Shown here: positions 1 to 9,500 of the stretch, piece by piece
How positions within the stretch are numbered: position 1 is the stretch's first letter
Layout: the number at the start of each line of letters is the position of its first letter
Source of the DNA: Chloroflexota bacterium
GTDB lineage: Bacteria > Chloroflexota > Anaerolineae > Anaerolineales > Villigracilaceae
Length of the DNA stretch: 64,000 nt
Assembly (NCBI GenBank): GCA_013388685.1
Contig: JACAET010000050.1
Span: 62,001 to 126,000 of the forward strand
Reading direction: 5' to 3'
Notes under the pieces: generated by a model
Database searches by the model: none
What the model saw: only the letters and a program-made list of their open reading frames with translations
What the model was told of the DNA's origin: nothing
Position numbers and translations under genes: made by a program

Positions 1-584
1 AACCCAAATTCGGAACGTGCGAGCGGCTCGGCCTTGAAAAACAGGTCGAGGTCAACGCCGTTCGGCACGACCTCGATGTGGCTCGTCACACCCAGGTCTT
101 GAAGCACCCTTTTCATCCCGGCAGATGGCGCGATGACGAGGTCCACCGCCTGGCAAAAGGATGGCATGTAAGCCTGGAGCAGGCTCTGGCTTACTTCTTC
201 GGGCATCATGGGCAGGTAGGTTTGCGCGTAGAGGTCGTAGCGCGTGTGATTGGTGAAGATGATGGGGATTTGGAGCGGGCGCAGGTAACGCAGCGCGAGC
301 CGTCCGCTGAGGAACGGGTGATGAACGTGGACGACATCCATGGTTTGCAGGAGTTTCTTCGCCTCACGCGAGTATCGCAGGGATAGATAAAACCCCGTGT
401 CCGCCAGCGGCAGGCCGGGACTGCGCATGACGCGAGGTTCGTCGTCCCGGTAATCCAAATCGCCGAAGGTGAAGACGAATACATCGTGGCCCGCTTTTTC
501 GAGATAACGCTTGTTCAGGTCAATGTAATTGGTGATCCCGCTGACGTGGGGTTTGTAGGCGTCCGCCATCATGCCGATGCGCAT
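1..584 (-). CDS. Glycosyltransferase family 4 (GT-B), 3'-truncated by window edge
   Basis: Reading leftward from ATG at 584 gives about 194 residues that run off the window without a stop. The start reads MRIGMMADAYKPHVSGITNY, the usual GT4 N-terminus (beta1 plus the G-rich loop), followed by DVVHVHHPFLSG, FTNHTRYDLYAQ and VPNGVDLDLF, all characteristic of retaining GT-B enzymes that transfer sugar from an NDP- or GDP-donor to lipid or polysaccharide acceptors. Only the acceptor-binding half is present; the EX7E donor site would lie outside. It may be a mannosyl- or glucosyltransferase acting on membrane glycolipids; the acceptor cannot be told from sequence. No clear Shine-Dalgarno site precedes the start, and the gene is divergent from the ttuB operon. 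Confidence 0.85.
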   Translation of the reverse strand, partial: MRIGMMADAYKPHVSGITNYIDLNKRYLEKAGHDVFVFTFGDLDYRDDEPRVMRSPGLPLADTGFYLSLRYSREAKKLLQTMDVVHVHHPFLSGRLALRYLRPLQIPIIFTNHTRYDLYAQTYLPMMPEEVSQSLLQAYMPSFCQAVDLVIAPSAGMKRVLQDLGVTSHIEVVPNGVDLDLFFKAEPLARSEFG

Positions 585-639
585 GAAGATATTATAACTG
601 TTTGCTTGGAAGGAAATCGGAGGATGACACACTGGGCTC

Positions 640-717
640 GAGTTTTACCGCCGAGATCGCGGGATTCGCAGAGAAAAACAAAGGGTATCTCTGCGTTCTC
701 TGCGGGCTCTGCGGTTA
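640..717. repeat. Imperfect palindromic intergenic repeat
   Basis: The spacer between the glycosyltransferase and ttuB holds a 78-bp imperfect inverted repeat. The left arm begins ACCGCCGAGATCGC and ends GCAGAG; the right arm begins CTCTGCG and ends CTCTGCGGT. It lies just upstream of a -10-like TAGAAT at 761-766. No protein is encoded. It looks like one of the small mobile palindromes common in environmental bacterial genomes. Confidence 0.5.
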
Positions 718-784
718 GGGCATGGGAAAGACCGTCGAATCCGGCCACGATTGCTTATGGTAGAATGACGCGCGATGGAGCAAA

Positions 785-979
785 ATGACTGCCAAATTGA
801 TTTTGCGCGGCAAGGAATACGAGGTGCGCGCCGGCATGACCCTGCTCGACGCGCTGAAGAAGAGCAATATCGTCCCCGAAGCCGTGATCGCCACGCGCGA
901 CGGCGAGATGATTCTCGACGACGAGATTTTGAAGGACGGGGACGTGGTGAAATTGATCGCGGTGATTTCGGGAGGATAA
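785..979 (+). CDS. ttuB: TtuB-like ubiquitin-fold sulfur carrier (ThiS/MoaD family)
   Basis: A 64-residue beta-grasp protein ending in AVISGG, the C-terminal Gly-Gly that is adenylated and thiocarboxylated in ThiS, MoaD and TtuB. Size and the SGG tail match TtuB of Thermus, which donates sulfur to TtuA for 2-thiolation of m5U54 in tRNA. The gene lies 93 bp before a TtuA homologue, which is the reason for choosing TtuB over ThiS; no thiamin gene is nearby, and a separate MoaD sits at 40195. GGAG 4 bp before ATG 785 supports the start; a -10-like TAGAAT at 761-766 lies just upstream. The activating E1-like enzyme (TtuC/MoeB) is not in the window. Confidence 0.75.
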   Translation: MTAKLILRGKEYEVRAGMTLLDALKKSNIVPEAVIATRDGEMILDDEILKDGDVVKLIAVISGG

Positions 980-982
980 ATT

Positions 983-1059
983 AAACACGAAGGACACAAC
1001 GGTCACGAAGGATTCTTCGTGAAACCTTAACCTTTGTGTAATTCGTGTCCTTGGTGTTT
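983..1059. repeat. Imperfect inverted repeat of the AACACGAAGGACAC type
   Basis: The ttuB-ttuA spacer is filled by a 77-bp imperfect palindrome: AAACACGAAGGACAC at the left end and CGTGTCCTTGGTGTTT at the right. A related element lies at 13010-13093 upstream of aspS. It could fold as a hairpin in the ttuB-ttuA mRNA. Confidence 0.5.
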
Positions 1060-1072
1060 GAAAGAGTGATTT

Positions 1073-2014
1073 ATGAAGTGTCGAAAATGCGGTTCGAAGG
1101 CGCACGTCAACATGCGCCAGCATAAACTGGCCCTGTGCAGGGAACATTATCTCGAATGGGTTCCCGAGCAGACCGAGCGCTTTATCAAGAAATACGGGAT
1201 GTTCACGCGCGATGAAAAGGTGCTCGTCGCCGTTTCGGGCGGCAAGGATTCGCTTTCGCTGTGGGACATCCTCGTCCGTCTCGGCTATCAGGCCGATGGG
1301 CTGTACATCGGTCTCGGCATTGACGGCGGAATTGGGTACTCGCACGAGTCGCAGCGGCTTACCGAGAAATTTGCGAACGAACACGACCTCAAACTTCATA
1401 TCGTGGATATTGAAAAGGAATACGGACAATCCATCCCCGTGCTGTCCGAGATGACCCATCGCGGAAAAGGGAAGCCCTGTTCGGTCTGCGGACTGACAAA
1501 GCGGCACGAAATGAATCGCATCGCGCGCGACCTTGGGTATGACGTGCTTGCGACCGGCCATAATCTCGACGACGAAGCCGCCGTGTTATTCGGCAACACG
1601 CTGACATGGACGAGCGAATATCTTCTGCGGCAGGGTCCGGTTCTCCCCTCGACCGAGGGCCTGGCGCGCAAGGTCAAGCCGTTGTGCCGCTTTTACGAGC
1701 GCGAGATGACTGCCTATTGTCTGGCACGGGGGATCGAGTACATCTATGAGGAATGTCCGTTTGCCGAAGGTTCGACTTCCATTTACTACAAAGAACTGCT
1801 CAACCAGCTGGAAAACGTCCGCCCCGGCGCAAAACTGATTTTTTATCTGAAATTCCTAGAGGCCCGCCGGCGCGGCGATCTGTTTGTGGAGCAAAATGAA
1901 GCGCAGGCGCACTTGCATTCCTGCCCGAAGTGCAGGCAGCCCACCTCCGCGCCCGGTCTGTGTTCGTTTTGCAGACTGATGGAAAAAACACAGCAACTCG
2001 ATACAGTGAGTTAA
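1073..2014 (+). CDS. ttuA: TtuA-type tRNA-5-methyluridine(54) 2-sulfurtransferase
   Basis: This 313-residue PP-loop ATPase of the TtcA/TtuA/CTU1 group has an N-terminal zinc-finger pattern (C3, C6, C22, H25), the ATP-pyrophosphatase loop VAVSGGKDS near residue 53, cysteines C136 and C139 in PCSVCG, C228 in EECPF, and a C-terminal finger CPKC...CSFC. The three central cysteines correspond to the [4Fe-4S] ligands of TtuA. The family adenylates the uridine and replaces O2 with sulfur from the TtuB thiocarboxylate. An alternative is a CTU1/NcsA-type enzyme acting at U34; the adjacent TtuB and the trmFO gene at 49451 favour U54. The queuosine transporter gene follows after 3 bp, so the two are co-transcribed. 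Confidence 0.85.
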   Translation: MKCRKCGSKAHVNMRQHKLALCREHYLEWVPEQTERFIKKYGMFTRDEKVLVAVSGGKDSLSLWDILVRLGYQADGLYIGLGIDGGIGYSHESQRLTEKFANEHDLKLHIVDIEKEYGQSIPVLSEMTHRGKGKPCSVCGLTKRHEMNRIARDLGYDVLATGHNLDDEAAVLFGNTLTWTSEYLLRQGPVLPSTEGLARKVKPLCRFYEREMTAYCLARGIEYIYEECPFAEGSTSIYYKELLNQLENVRPGAKLIFYLKFLEARRRGDLFVEQNEAQAHLHSCPKCRQPTSAPGLCSFCRLMEKTQQLDTVS

Positions 2015-2017
2015 TTC

Positions 2018-2722
2018 ATGAAGCAATACAAATTCTTCGACCTGATTGTGGCTCTCTTTGTGACCGTGCTGATCTTGAGCAACATTGCTTCGTCTGCCAA
2101 GATCGTTGATCTGGGATTCAGTCTGTTCCATGTTCCCATGGCATTCGACGCCGGGACGATCCTCTTCCCGGTCAGTTATATTTTTGGCGATATTCTCACG
2201 GAAGTGTATGGCTATAAACGTTCGCGCCGGGTGATCTGGACCGGTTTTGCATGCCTGGCATTGAGCGCGGTCGTTTTTGGAGCGATCCGGGCACTGCCGG
2301 GCGAAACGACATGGCAAGGTTACGCCGGAGATGAAGCCTACAACGCCATCCTCGGCGGGATGAGCACCGGCGGGATCGTGCTGGCAAGCCTTGCAGCATA
2401 TTGGGCGGGCGAATTTACCAATTCCTTCACGCTGGCAAAAATGAAAATTCTGACCAACGGACGCTGGTTGTGGACGCGCACCATCGGCAGTACCCTCCTC
2501 GGTGAGTTTGTGGATACGGTCATGTTCGTGGCGGTTGCCTCCGCGATTGGCGTCTTTCCGTGGAGTTTGTTCCTGACTTTGACCGTCACGAACTATCTCT
2601 TCAAATGCGGTGTGGAAGCGTTGATGACCCCGGTCACTTATGGGGTGGTTGGGTTTTTGAAGAAGGTCGAAAACGAGGATTATTACGACCGCGGCACGAA
2701 CTTCAACCCGTTTGCGGTGTGA
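2018..2722 (+). CDS. Queuosine precursor transporter, YhhQ/VUT family
   Basis: A 234-residue polytopic membrane protein with about six hydrophobic segments. The N-terminal region with LSNIASSAKIVDLG and the segment FPVSYIFGDILTEVYGY are hallmarks of the YhhQ (DUF165) family, which imports preQ0/preQ1 or queuine for tRNA queuosine synthesis. The gene is wedged 3 bp after ttuA and 5 bp before the YcaQ-like gene, so the operon groups two tRNA-modification functions. No queuosine biosynthesis genes are in the window; a salvage role is an inference. Confidence 0.85.
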   Translation: MKQYKFFDLIVALFVTVLILSNIASSAKIVDLGFSLFHVPMAFDAGTILFPVSYIFGDILTEVYGYKRSRRVIWTGFACLALSAVVFGAIRALPGETTWQGYAGDEAYNAILGGMSTGGIVLASLAAYWAGEFTNSFTLAKMKILTNGRWLWTRTIGSTLLGEFVDTVMFVAVASAIGVFPWSLFLTLTVTNYLFKCGVEALMTPVTYGVVGFLKKVENEDYYDRGTNFNPFAV

Positions 2723-2727
2723 GGCTG

Positions 2728-4002
2728 ATGAAACCCATTGTTATTTCTCGGCAGACGGCGCGCCGATTTGTCCTCGGCAAACAGGGACTGTGGCCCGGTC
2801 GCCGCTGGAAGGGGAAGCGAGGCGTTGCGCAAACCATTCGCACCTGCGAAGCCGTGCAACTCGATCCATTGAACGTCGTTGCGCGCAGTCAGGATATCGT
2901 TCTGCACAGCCGCGTGCTGGGGTACACGCCTGAGCATTTGTACAAGATCGCTTACGAGGAGCGTCAGGCGTTCGATTACGGCGGCTGGCTGGCGATGTAT
3001 CCTATGTCTGATCTGCCGTACTGGCGCTATCACATGGAGAAACGCATCCACGACAAACGCATCGAGGGGTTCGTGTTGAACCACGAGGAATTGTTCGAGC
3101 AAGTGCGCACCGAACTGCGGAAGCGCGGTCCGCTGGGGAACCGTGATCTGGACGGGAACAAGATCGGCTTGTGGAATTACCGCGGACGCAAGGATACCTC
3201 GCTGGCGTTGTATGACATGTGGCTGTGTGGCGAGTTGATGATCCATCACCGCGAAGGATTCGAGCGGGTATATGATTTCAGGGAGAATATCGCGCCGAGG
3301 GAGTTCGATTACATCGCCTCGGAGAAGGAAGCGGAGCGTTTTTTTACCCGCAAGGCGGTCGCGTTCATGGGGTTGAAGCGCGAGTCGCACATGCAGGGGG
3401 AGATGAAGTATTTTTTGCGAAAAGATTATTCGAAGGCGCAGATGGCACATCGGCTTGGGGGGTGGATCGAGTCGGGGATGTTGAGACAGGTTCAAGTGGA
3501 GGGCGGACGCGACGCGTATCTCGTTCTGGCGGAAGACGTTCAGGTGTTGGAGTCGCTCGAAACAGGGAAAGTTCCCAAAGGTTGGAATCCCCAAGAGACG
3601 ACCACGCTGGAGGAGGTCACGTTTCTCGCTCCGCTGGATATTGTCAGCGCGCGCGGACGGGCGAAGAAGCTGTTCGATTTCGACTACACGTGGGAGGTGT
3701 ATACGCCGGCGCATAAACGGCGCTGGGGGTATTACGTCCTGCCGATCCTGTACGGCGACGACCTGGTGGCGCGGCTCGACCCGAAACTCGACCGCACGAC
3801 GATGACGCTGGAGATCAGGGGTTTTTGGCATGAAGACGACGCGCCCGTGAAGGACGCGGATTTCGCGGACGCGCTGGCGAAGGGACTGATCCGCTTTGCG
3901 AAGTTGGTGGAGGCGGAACAGGTCACTCTCGACACGATAACCCCCGTTGGGTTGAAGCGAGCGGTCACGAGGGTAGTCAATGGGGAAGTGAAGTCAAAGT
4001 AA
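2728..4002 (+). CDS. YcaQ/AlkX-type winged-helix DNA glycosylase
   Basis: The protein is 424 residues from ATG 2728, which sits 5 bp after the transporter stop; the frame is open upstream but that part overlaps the transporter. It belongs to the winged-helix HTH_42 family: the segment AVQLDPLNVV carries the QxD catalytic motif (Q44, D46) of YcaQ, followed by HSRVLGYTPEHLY and a C-terminal WEVYTPAHKRRWGYYVLP block. Family members excise alkylated bases and unhook interstrand DNA crosslinks. Length matches E. coli YcaQ. Its place in a tRNA-modification run may be convenience rather than function. Confidence 0.8.
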   Translation: MKPIVISRQTARRFVLGKQGLWPGRRWKGKRGVAQTIRTCEAVQLDPLNVVARSQDIVLHSRVLGYTPEHLYKIAYEERQAFDYGGWLAMYPMSDLPYWRYHMEKRIHDKRIEGFVLNHEELFEQVRTELRKRGPLGNRDLDGNKIGLWNYRGRKDTSLALYDMWLCGELMIHHREGFERVYDFRENIAPREFDYIASEKEAERFFTRKAVAFMGLKRESHMQGEMKYFLRKDYSKAQMAHRLGGWIESGMLRQVQVEGGRDAYLVLAEDVQVLESLETGKVPKGWNPQETTTLEEVTFLAPLDIVSARGRAKKLFDFDYTWEVYTPAHKRRWGYYVLPILYGDDLVARLDPKLDRTTMTLEIRGFWHEDDAPVKDADFADALAKGLIRFAKLVEAEQVTLDTITPVGLKRAVTRVVNGEVKSK

Positions 4003-4014
4003 ATTTGCAAAATA

Positions 4015-4043
4015 TTGACAAAAATTGTGCAATATATTAAACT
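4015..4043 (+). promoter_or_regulatory. Predicted sigma-A promoter for the redoxin-ABC operon
   Basis: TTGACA at 4015-4020 and TAAACT at 4038-4043 are separated by 17 bp in an A/T-rich spacer just before the redoxin gene. TTGCA and TGCAA arms flank the -35 and could form part of an operator. Confidence 0.55.
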
Positions 4044-4058
4044 ATAGGGGATTAGGAG

Positions 4059-4673
4059 ATGATCTGCTCGATGCCCAAACTCGCACACCTCAAATTCAAC
4101 GATCCTGCGCCCGACTTGGAATTGCAGGACACCGATGGGAAGCCTGCGCGGCTTTCTTCTTTTTGGAAAGATCGGACGCTGATTCTGGCGTTCACGCGTC
4201 ATTTCGGCTGTCCGCAATGCAAGGAGATGGTGGATCATCTTGTCACCGCCTCGCCCGAATTCAAAGACAGGAACCTTGCGCTGGTCGTTATCACGCAGGG
4301 GACGCCCGAAGCGGCAAAAGCCTTCTGCTCGGTACGCGCCCCCGGCGTGACCTGCCTCGCCGACCCGGAACGCAAGGCGTACAGGGCATACGGACTCGAA
4401 CGCGCCAACCTCTGGCAGTCGTTCCTTTCGCTCGACGTATGGCGTTCCAACCGACGCCTGAAACGTGAGCGCGGCTGGAAAACCGACCTGCCTCCCAAAG
4501 GGCAGGATGCTCTGCAAATGGCAGGGACTTTCATCATCGCCCCCGACGGGCGCATCCGCCTGCCCTATTACTACGACAACATCGCCGATCACCCTTCCGT
4601 AGACTTGCTCCTGCACGGCGTGATGGGCATGGACTGGGGACAACCTTTCGACGGACCTGTAGCGCCCAAATGA
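4059..4673 (+). CDS. Peroxiredoxin-like (AhpC/TSA, SelL-related) thioredoxin-fold protein
   Basis: A 204-residue thioredoxin-fold protein. The N-terminal APDLELQDTDGKPARLSSF matches AhpC/TSA entry segments, and HFGCPQCKEM near residue 50 carries a CxxC redox pair where typical peroxiredoxins have a single peroxidatic Cys. The later block GTFIIAPDGRIR is also typical. A thiol reductase or peroxidase role in the cytoplasm is likely. The start could be 4059 or the in-frame ATG at 4071; an AGGGG 8 bp before 4059 favours the first. The stop overlaps the next gene's ATG by 4 bp, so it is translationally coupled to an ABC permease. Confidence 0.75.
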   Translation: MICSMPKLAHLKFNDPAPDLELQDTDGKPARLSSFWKDRTLILAFTRHFGCPQCKEMVDHLVTASPEFKDRNLALVVITQGTPEAAKAFCSVRAPGVTCLADPERKAYRAYGLERANLWQSFLSLDVWRSNRRLKRERGWKTDLPPKGQDALQMAGTFIIAPDGRIRLPYYYDNIADHPSVDLLLHGVMGMDWGQPFDGPVAPK

Positions 4674-5830
4674 AAACCATAGTTCTCGCTTTCTATCTTG
4701 CCATCAAGGAAGTGCTTCGCAACAAGGGGCGCTTCCTGCTTGTCAGTCTTGTCATTGCGCTGATCACGCTCCTCGTCCTGTTCATTGCCGCGCTCGGCGA
4801 GGGGCTTGCCAACGGCAACCGTCAATACGTTGCCAACCTGGACGCGGACTTGATCGTTTTTCTCGAAAAATCGGACTTCCAAATCACCGCCAGCCGGTTG
4901 GACCCCAACACCATCCGCTCGGTTCGCCGCGTCGATGGGGTGGCGGATGCCGGTCCGATTTACACGTCCTCCACGGAGATCGTTTCCCTCGACGAGCCGC
5001 TCAAGGTCTCGATGCTGGCGGCGGAACCCGGGCATCCGGGCATGCCTCCCCTCATCGAAGGGAGAAACTTCCGCGGCGGTGAGGCGCGCGAAGCGGTCAT
5101 TGACCGTAACGTGGCTTTGCGTTCGGGCATTCAGATCGGCGATGAAATCATCATCCGCTCGACGCAGGGCGTGGACGATGAGTTCTTCACCCTCGAAGTT
5201 GTCGGCTTGGTGGACGGACAGTCCTACTTCTTCCAGCCGACCATCTTTGTCCCGGCTTCCACGTGGGAGAAGATTCGCCCGCAATCCGAAGCGGATCTAG
5301 CAAGCAATACTGCCTATCCCAACATCATCGCCGTCAAACTGACTGACCCGGCGCAGATCGACATCGTCAGGCAGCGCCTGCTGGAGGGCGTCTCCCGCAT
5401 CGAAGTGGCGGACATCCCGACCACCATCAACAACATCCCCGGCTACTCCGCCCAGCAAGGGACGGTGCAGACTCAGGGCTTTTTCACCCTGCTGATCGGT
5501 GTGATGGTCATTGGCGGGTTCTTCCAGATCCAAATATTGCAAAAAGTGCCGCAGATTGGCGTCTTGAAAGCCATTGGCTCTTCGAACGGGGTCGTCGGCT
5601 GGTCGGCGGTGATTCAGATCGTAGTGGTGACAGCCTTCGGCGTCGCAGTGGGAGGCGGGTTGACGTTTCTCTTCTCGCTGTTTCTTCCGGCTGCCATCCC
5701 GTTTGTCTTCAATGGCGTGCGCTCCATCGCGGCGGTCATCCTTCTGCTGTCCATCGGTCCACTGGGCGGGTTGGTTTCCATCCTTTATGCGGTTCGCATC
5801 GAGCCGTTGAAAGCGCTCAGGTTAGGGTAA
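4670..5830 (+). CDS. FtsX-like ABC transporter permease (DevC/MacB type)
   Basis: A 386-residue membrane protein with one N-terminal transmembrane helix (after [10 protein letters not shown]), a large extracytoplasmic domain (residues about 45-260) and three C-terminal helices, the last ending in [10 protein letters not shown]. This is the FtsX/MacB topology; the closest named relative by layout is DevC. Such permeases power extrusion of lipids, peptides or envelope components rather than import. It overlaps the redoxin gene by 4 bp and precedes its ATPase by 4 bp. No periplasmic adaptor (DevB/MacA) is encoded beside it, so the export route is unknown. Confidence 0.85.
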   Translation: MKTIVLAFYLAIKEVLRNKGRFLLVSLVIALITLLVLFIAALGEGLANGNRQYVANLDADLIVFLEKSDFQITASRLDPNTIRSVRRVDGVADAGPIYTSSTEIVSLDEPLKVSMLAAEPGHPGMPPLIEGRNFRGGEAREAVIDRNVALRSGIQIGDEIIIRSTQGVDDEFFTLEVVGLVDGQSYFFQPTIFVPASTWEKIRPQSEADLASNTAYPNIIAVKLTDPAQIDIVRQRLLEGVSRIEVADIPTTINNIPGYSAQQGTVQTQGFFTLLIGVMVIGGFFQIQILQKVPQIGVLKAIGSSNGVVGWSAVIQIVVVTAFGVAVGGGLTFLFSLFLPAAIPFVFNGVRSIAAVILLLSIGPLGGLVSILYAVRIEPLKALRLG

Positions 5831-5834
5831 TGAC

Positions 5835-6563
5835 ATGACAACAGCACTCGAAGTAAAAAACCTCGTCAAATCCTTCGCGCTCGACGGCGCGACCATCAAT
5901 GCCGTGGACAGCGTCTCGTTCCAAGTGAAATCGGGCGAGTTCGTCGCGCTGGTCGGTCCGAGCGGATCGGGCAAGACCACCCTGCTCTCCATCCTCGCCG
6001 CCCTGCTCTCTCCCACCAGCGGACAGGTCTTCATTGATGGGCAGGACCTGTCGCAGATGAACGACAAGGAACGCGTCAAACTGCGCCGCGAGAAGATCGG
6101 CTTCACGTTCCAATCGAACAACCTGATTCCCTTTCTGACCGCGCAGGAGAACGTGGAATTCATGCTGCGCCTGAACGGACGGGCGGATAAAGCGGGACGA
6201 CTCCGTTCCGCCGAAATCCTCGCCCGCCTCGGACTCAGTGACCGCCTGCACAACCTCCCAGCCCAACTCTCCGGCGGACAGCAGCAACGCGTCGCCATTG
6301 CCCGCGCTCTGATCCACAACCCCGCCGTCGTCCTCGCCGACGAACCCACCGCCTCCCTCGACACCGAACGCGCTTTCCAGGTCGTGGAGACGTTTGCCAA
6401 ACTGGTCCACGAGAACCGCCGCGCAGGCATCATGGTCACGCACGACCTGCGCATGTGCCAGTACGTGGACCGCGTCCTGCAAATGCAGGATGGCAAACTG
6501 GTGCGGGTCTATGAGAACAAGGACGAGATCATGGAACTGGCAATGGGGACGATCAAGCACTAA
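5835..6563 (+). CDS. ABC transporter ATP-binding protein (DevA/LolD type)
   Basis: A 242-residue ATPase with Walker [11 protein letters not shown]-loop [10 protein letters not shown], signature [15 protein letters not shown], Walker [13 protein letters not shown] and switch MVTHDLR. The LSGGQQQR signature and small size place it in the MacB/LolD/DevA subfamily that partners FtsX-like permeases, here the gene just upstream. It ends 17 bp from the convergent smc stop codon, leaving no room for a strong terminator. Confidence 0.9.
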   Translation: MTTALEVKNLVKSFALDGATINAVDSVSFQVKSGEFVALVGPSGSGKTTLLSILAALLSPTSGQVFIDGQDLSQMNDKERVKLRREKIGFTFQSNNLIPFLTAQENVEFMLRLNGRADKAGRLRSAEILARLGLSDRLHNLPAQLSGGQQQRVAIARALIHNPAVVLADEPTASLDTERAFQVVETFAKLVHENRRAGIMVTHDLRMCQYVDRVLQMQDGKLVRVYENKDEIMELAMGTIKH

Positions 6564-6580
6564 ACCACAACCCTGCCTCA

Positions 6581-9500
6581 CTATCCTCGTTTCAACATTT
6601 CGTCCGTCACCTGATCCAGTCTCAGGCTGATGACCTGACTTGCCGAGTCGCGCCCCATGGTCACGCCATAAATGACGTCCGCCGCCTGCACGGTATTGCG
6701 GTTGTGCGTGATCACGATAAATTGCGTATCCTGGCTCAGCTCCACCAACAAATCGCGGAAACGTCCGACGTTCGCCTCGTCCAGCATCGCGTCCACTTCA
6801 TCCATCACGCACACGGGCGTCGGCGAAACCTTGAGCAATGCGAAGACCAGCGCGACCGCCGTAAGACTGCGTTCCCCGCCCGAAAGCAGAGCCAGAGACT
6901 GCTCCCTTCTCCCCGGCAGGCGCGTCTCGATCTCGATGCCCGTCTCCACCAGGTTGTCCGGGTCGGTCAATGCCAGCCGCGCGGAGCCGCCCCCGAATAG
7001 ACGGGTGAACATGGCGCGGAACTGCTTGTCCACCGCGTCGAACGTCTTCGCGAACTCCTGCCGCGTCACCTCGTCCAACTCCGCGATGACCTTACGCAGG
7101 TCTTCCTCGGCTGTACGCAGATCGTTCACCTGCGTTTTCATAAATTCATAACGTTCCGACTCTTTATCGTATTCCTGCTTTGCCTCGGGATTGATTGGAC
7201 CCATGCGCCGCACCTGCGCCCGCTGACGGATCAATTGCGTTTCCAAATCCGGCGAAATCTCTGTCACCACGGGCAATTCCTCCACCATACCCTCGAAGGG
7301 CAGCGGCACAGGTCCCGAAACCTCGTCCGCATACTCGAACATCACCAGGCCGAAATCGTCCATGATCTTTTGGCGCAGATTGTCCAGAGCCTCCTGTTTA
7401 CGAAACTGTTCCAATTGCACCTGACCATGCAGGCGCTCGGCCGTGGCGAGCGCCCGTTGAGCGCTTGCCTCCGCCTCCTGCAAGCGCGCCTCCTCCGCCT
7501 CGGCGGATTCCAGTTCCAGTTCCGCAGGGTTCATGTCCGCGTTCAATGCTTCGATCTGCGCGCGCAGGGAATTTTCGCGTTCGTGCAATTCGGCTTGACC
7601 GGCATCCAGACCCGAAAGCAAAGAGTCCGCTTCGTTCAAGCGCGCCGCAAGCTCCATCCGCCGCGCATCGAACCGTTCGACATCCCTCCTTCTTTCCTCC
7701 ATCCTTGCGACGGCGTCCGCCAGAGCCCGTTCCGCCACCGCCATGCGCGTGCTCCAATAGGAAGTTTGCCCCTGCGCCTCCCCCAAATCCATTTCCTTCA
7801 ATTGCGCCGACATCTTCCGCAATTCGTCCTGCATCTTTGCCGCATCGGACGCGTTTGCCGCCTGGGTTTCGATCAAATTCTGCCGGATGACTTCCGCTTC
7901 TGCCGCTTCCGCCGATAAATGCATTTGCTGACTTTTGCGCCACTCCAACTCCCGGCGCTTCGCCTCGGACGCCGAACCGGCGCGCTTCTCGTATTCCTCC
8001 GCCTCCTCGAGGCTGGCGCGAATTTTGTGCGTCCTGTTGGTCGCCTCAGTCAACTCGCGCCCCGCCTCGTTGATCCTGGCGGAAAGAGACTCCACCTCCC
8101 GATTCAACGCTTCGATTTGCCCGTCCAGCGTAACGAGGGATTGTGCCAACTCCCGTTTCCGGCGCGGACGACTCAAGGCAGACGCATTCGCGGAAATGGA
8201 TTTTCCCACCGTCACCAGACCGTCGCCGCGGAAGACCTCCCCGCGCAGCGTGACTGCACGTGCGTGAGGCGGCAAATTTCTGACAAGATTTCGAGCCGCC
8301 ACCCGATTTTGCACGATCACCGTTTGCCCGAGCGTCAAATTCACCGCCGCGCGCAATTCCTCCGGCGCGCGAACAAGTTCCGACGCAACGCCAATGACAT
8401 CCGTGTTCATTCCCTGGATCTTCAAGACCTCGGTTGGCTGGTTGACGGGCAGCAAGACCGCCCGTCCCGCCTCATTTGTCTCGAGCAATTGCAAAGCCGT
8501 TTCGATCTCGTTCGCGTTGAGTAGGACCGCATCGAGCGAATCGCCCAGGGCGGCGGTGATCGCCGTTTCCAACTCCGCCGGCACATCGAGCGCCGCGCTC
8601 AACGCGCCATACGCACCCTTGAGCCGCATTTGTTGCGCGGCTTCGAGAAGGAAACGCGCGCCTTCCGCATATCCCGCCAGCGATTGTTCCGCCTGTTCGA
8701 GCACTTCCAGCTGGGTTTTGAGGCGCGTGTGCGCGTCGAGCAGGCTGGAGCGTTCTTCGGTGCTGGTTCGGCGTTCCTCCTCGAGTTCTTCCAAATTCGA
8801 CCTGAGCATGCGCTCGTTTTCCACAACCTGTTTCAGTTCATGCTCGATGTCTTCCCGCCTCGCCCGTGCAGCCGCATAGTGTTCGTCCGCCTCCCGCGCC
8901 GCGTGGTCCACCGCTTTGACTTCCTCGCCTGCCGCCTCGATACGGGATCGTAGCGACTCGAGCCGCGAGGTCAGCTCCTCGAACCGCGCCTGCGATTCGG
9001 CGCGTTGGGCGTTCCATCTCTCGATCTGCTCCCGCGCAGAGCGTAACTTCTCCTCCAGAGAGGCGCGTTCGTCTTGCAGTTTTTGCAGCCTGAGTTGCCC
9101 CTCCTGGAGTTGTTTCCTTGCTTCTTCATATTCTGCCTGCAATCGAGCGACTTCCTGTTCCGCTTCTGCAAGGCGGTCTCGCGTCACGCGTTCTTCGTCG
9201 GAGGCGCGTTCCCGATCCGCCAGAGCGGAGGTCTGCGCGGCAAGCAGCGCGCGGCGGCGTTCCTCGAGAACCGCCAGTTCCTTGCTCGTTTCCTCGCGCT
9301 GACTGTGCAGTTCGGAAGACCGGCGGTGCCAGGCGTTTAATTTCGCCCGCAACTCCGAAAGCCTTTCGCGGAAAGCATTGTACGCCTCCTGCGTTTTCAC
9401 ATGCTCTGCGCGCGCTTCCTGAAGGCGTATCTCCTGTGCTTTGACCGCTTCGCGCGCCGCGGCAAGTTCCTGCTGAGCCTTATGCCAGTGATGGCCATAC

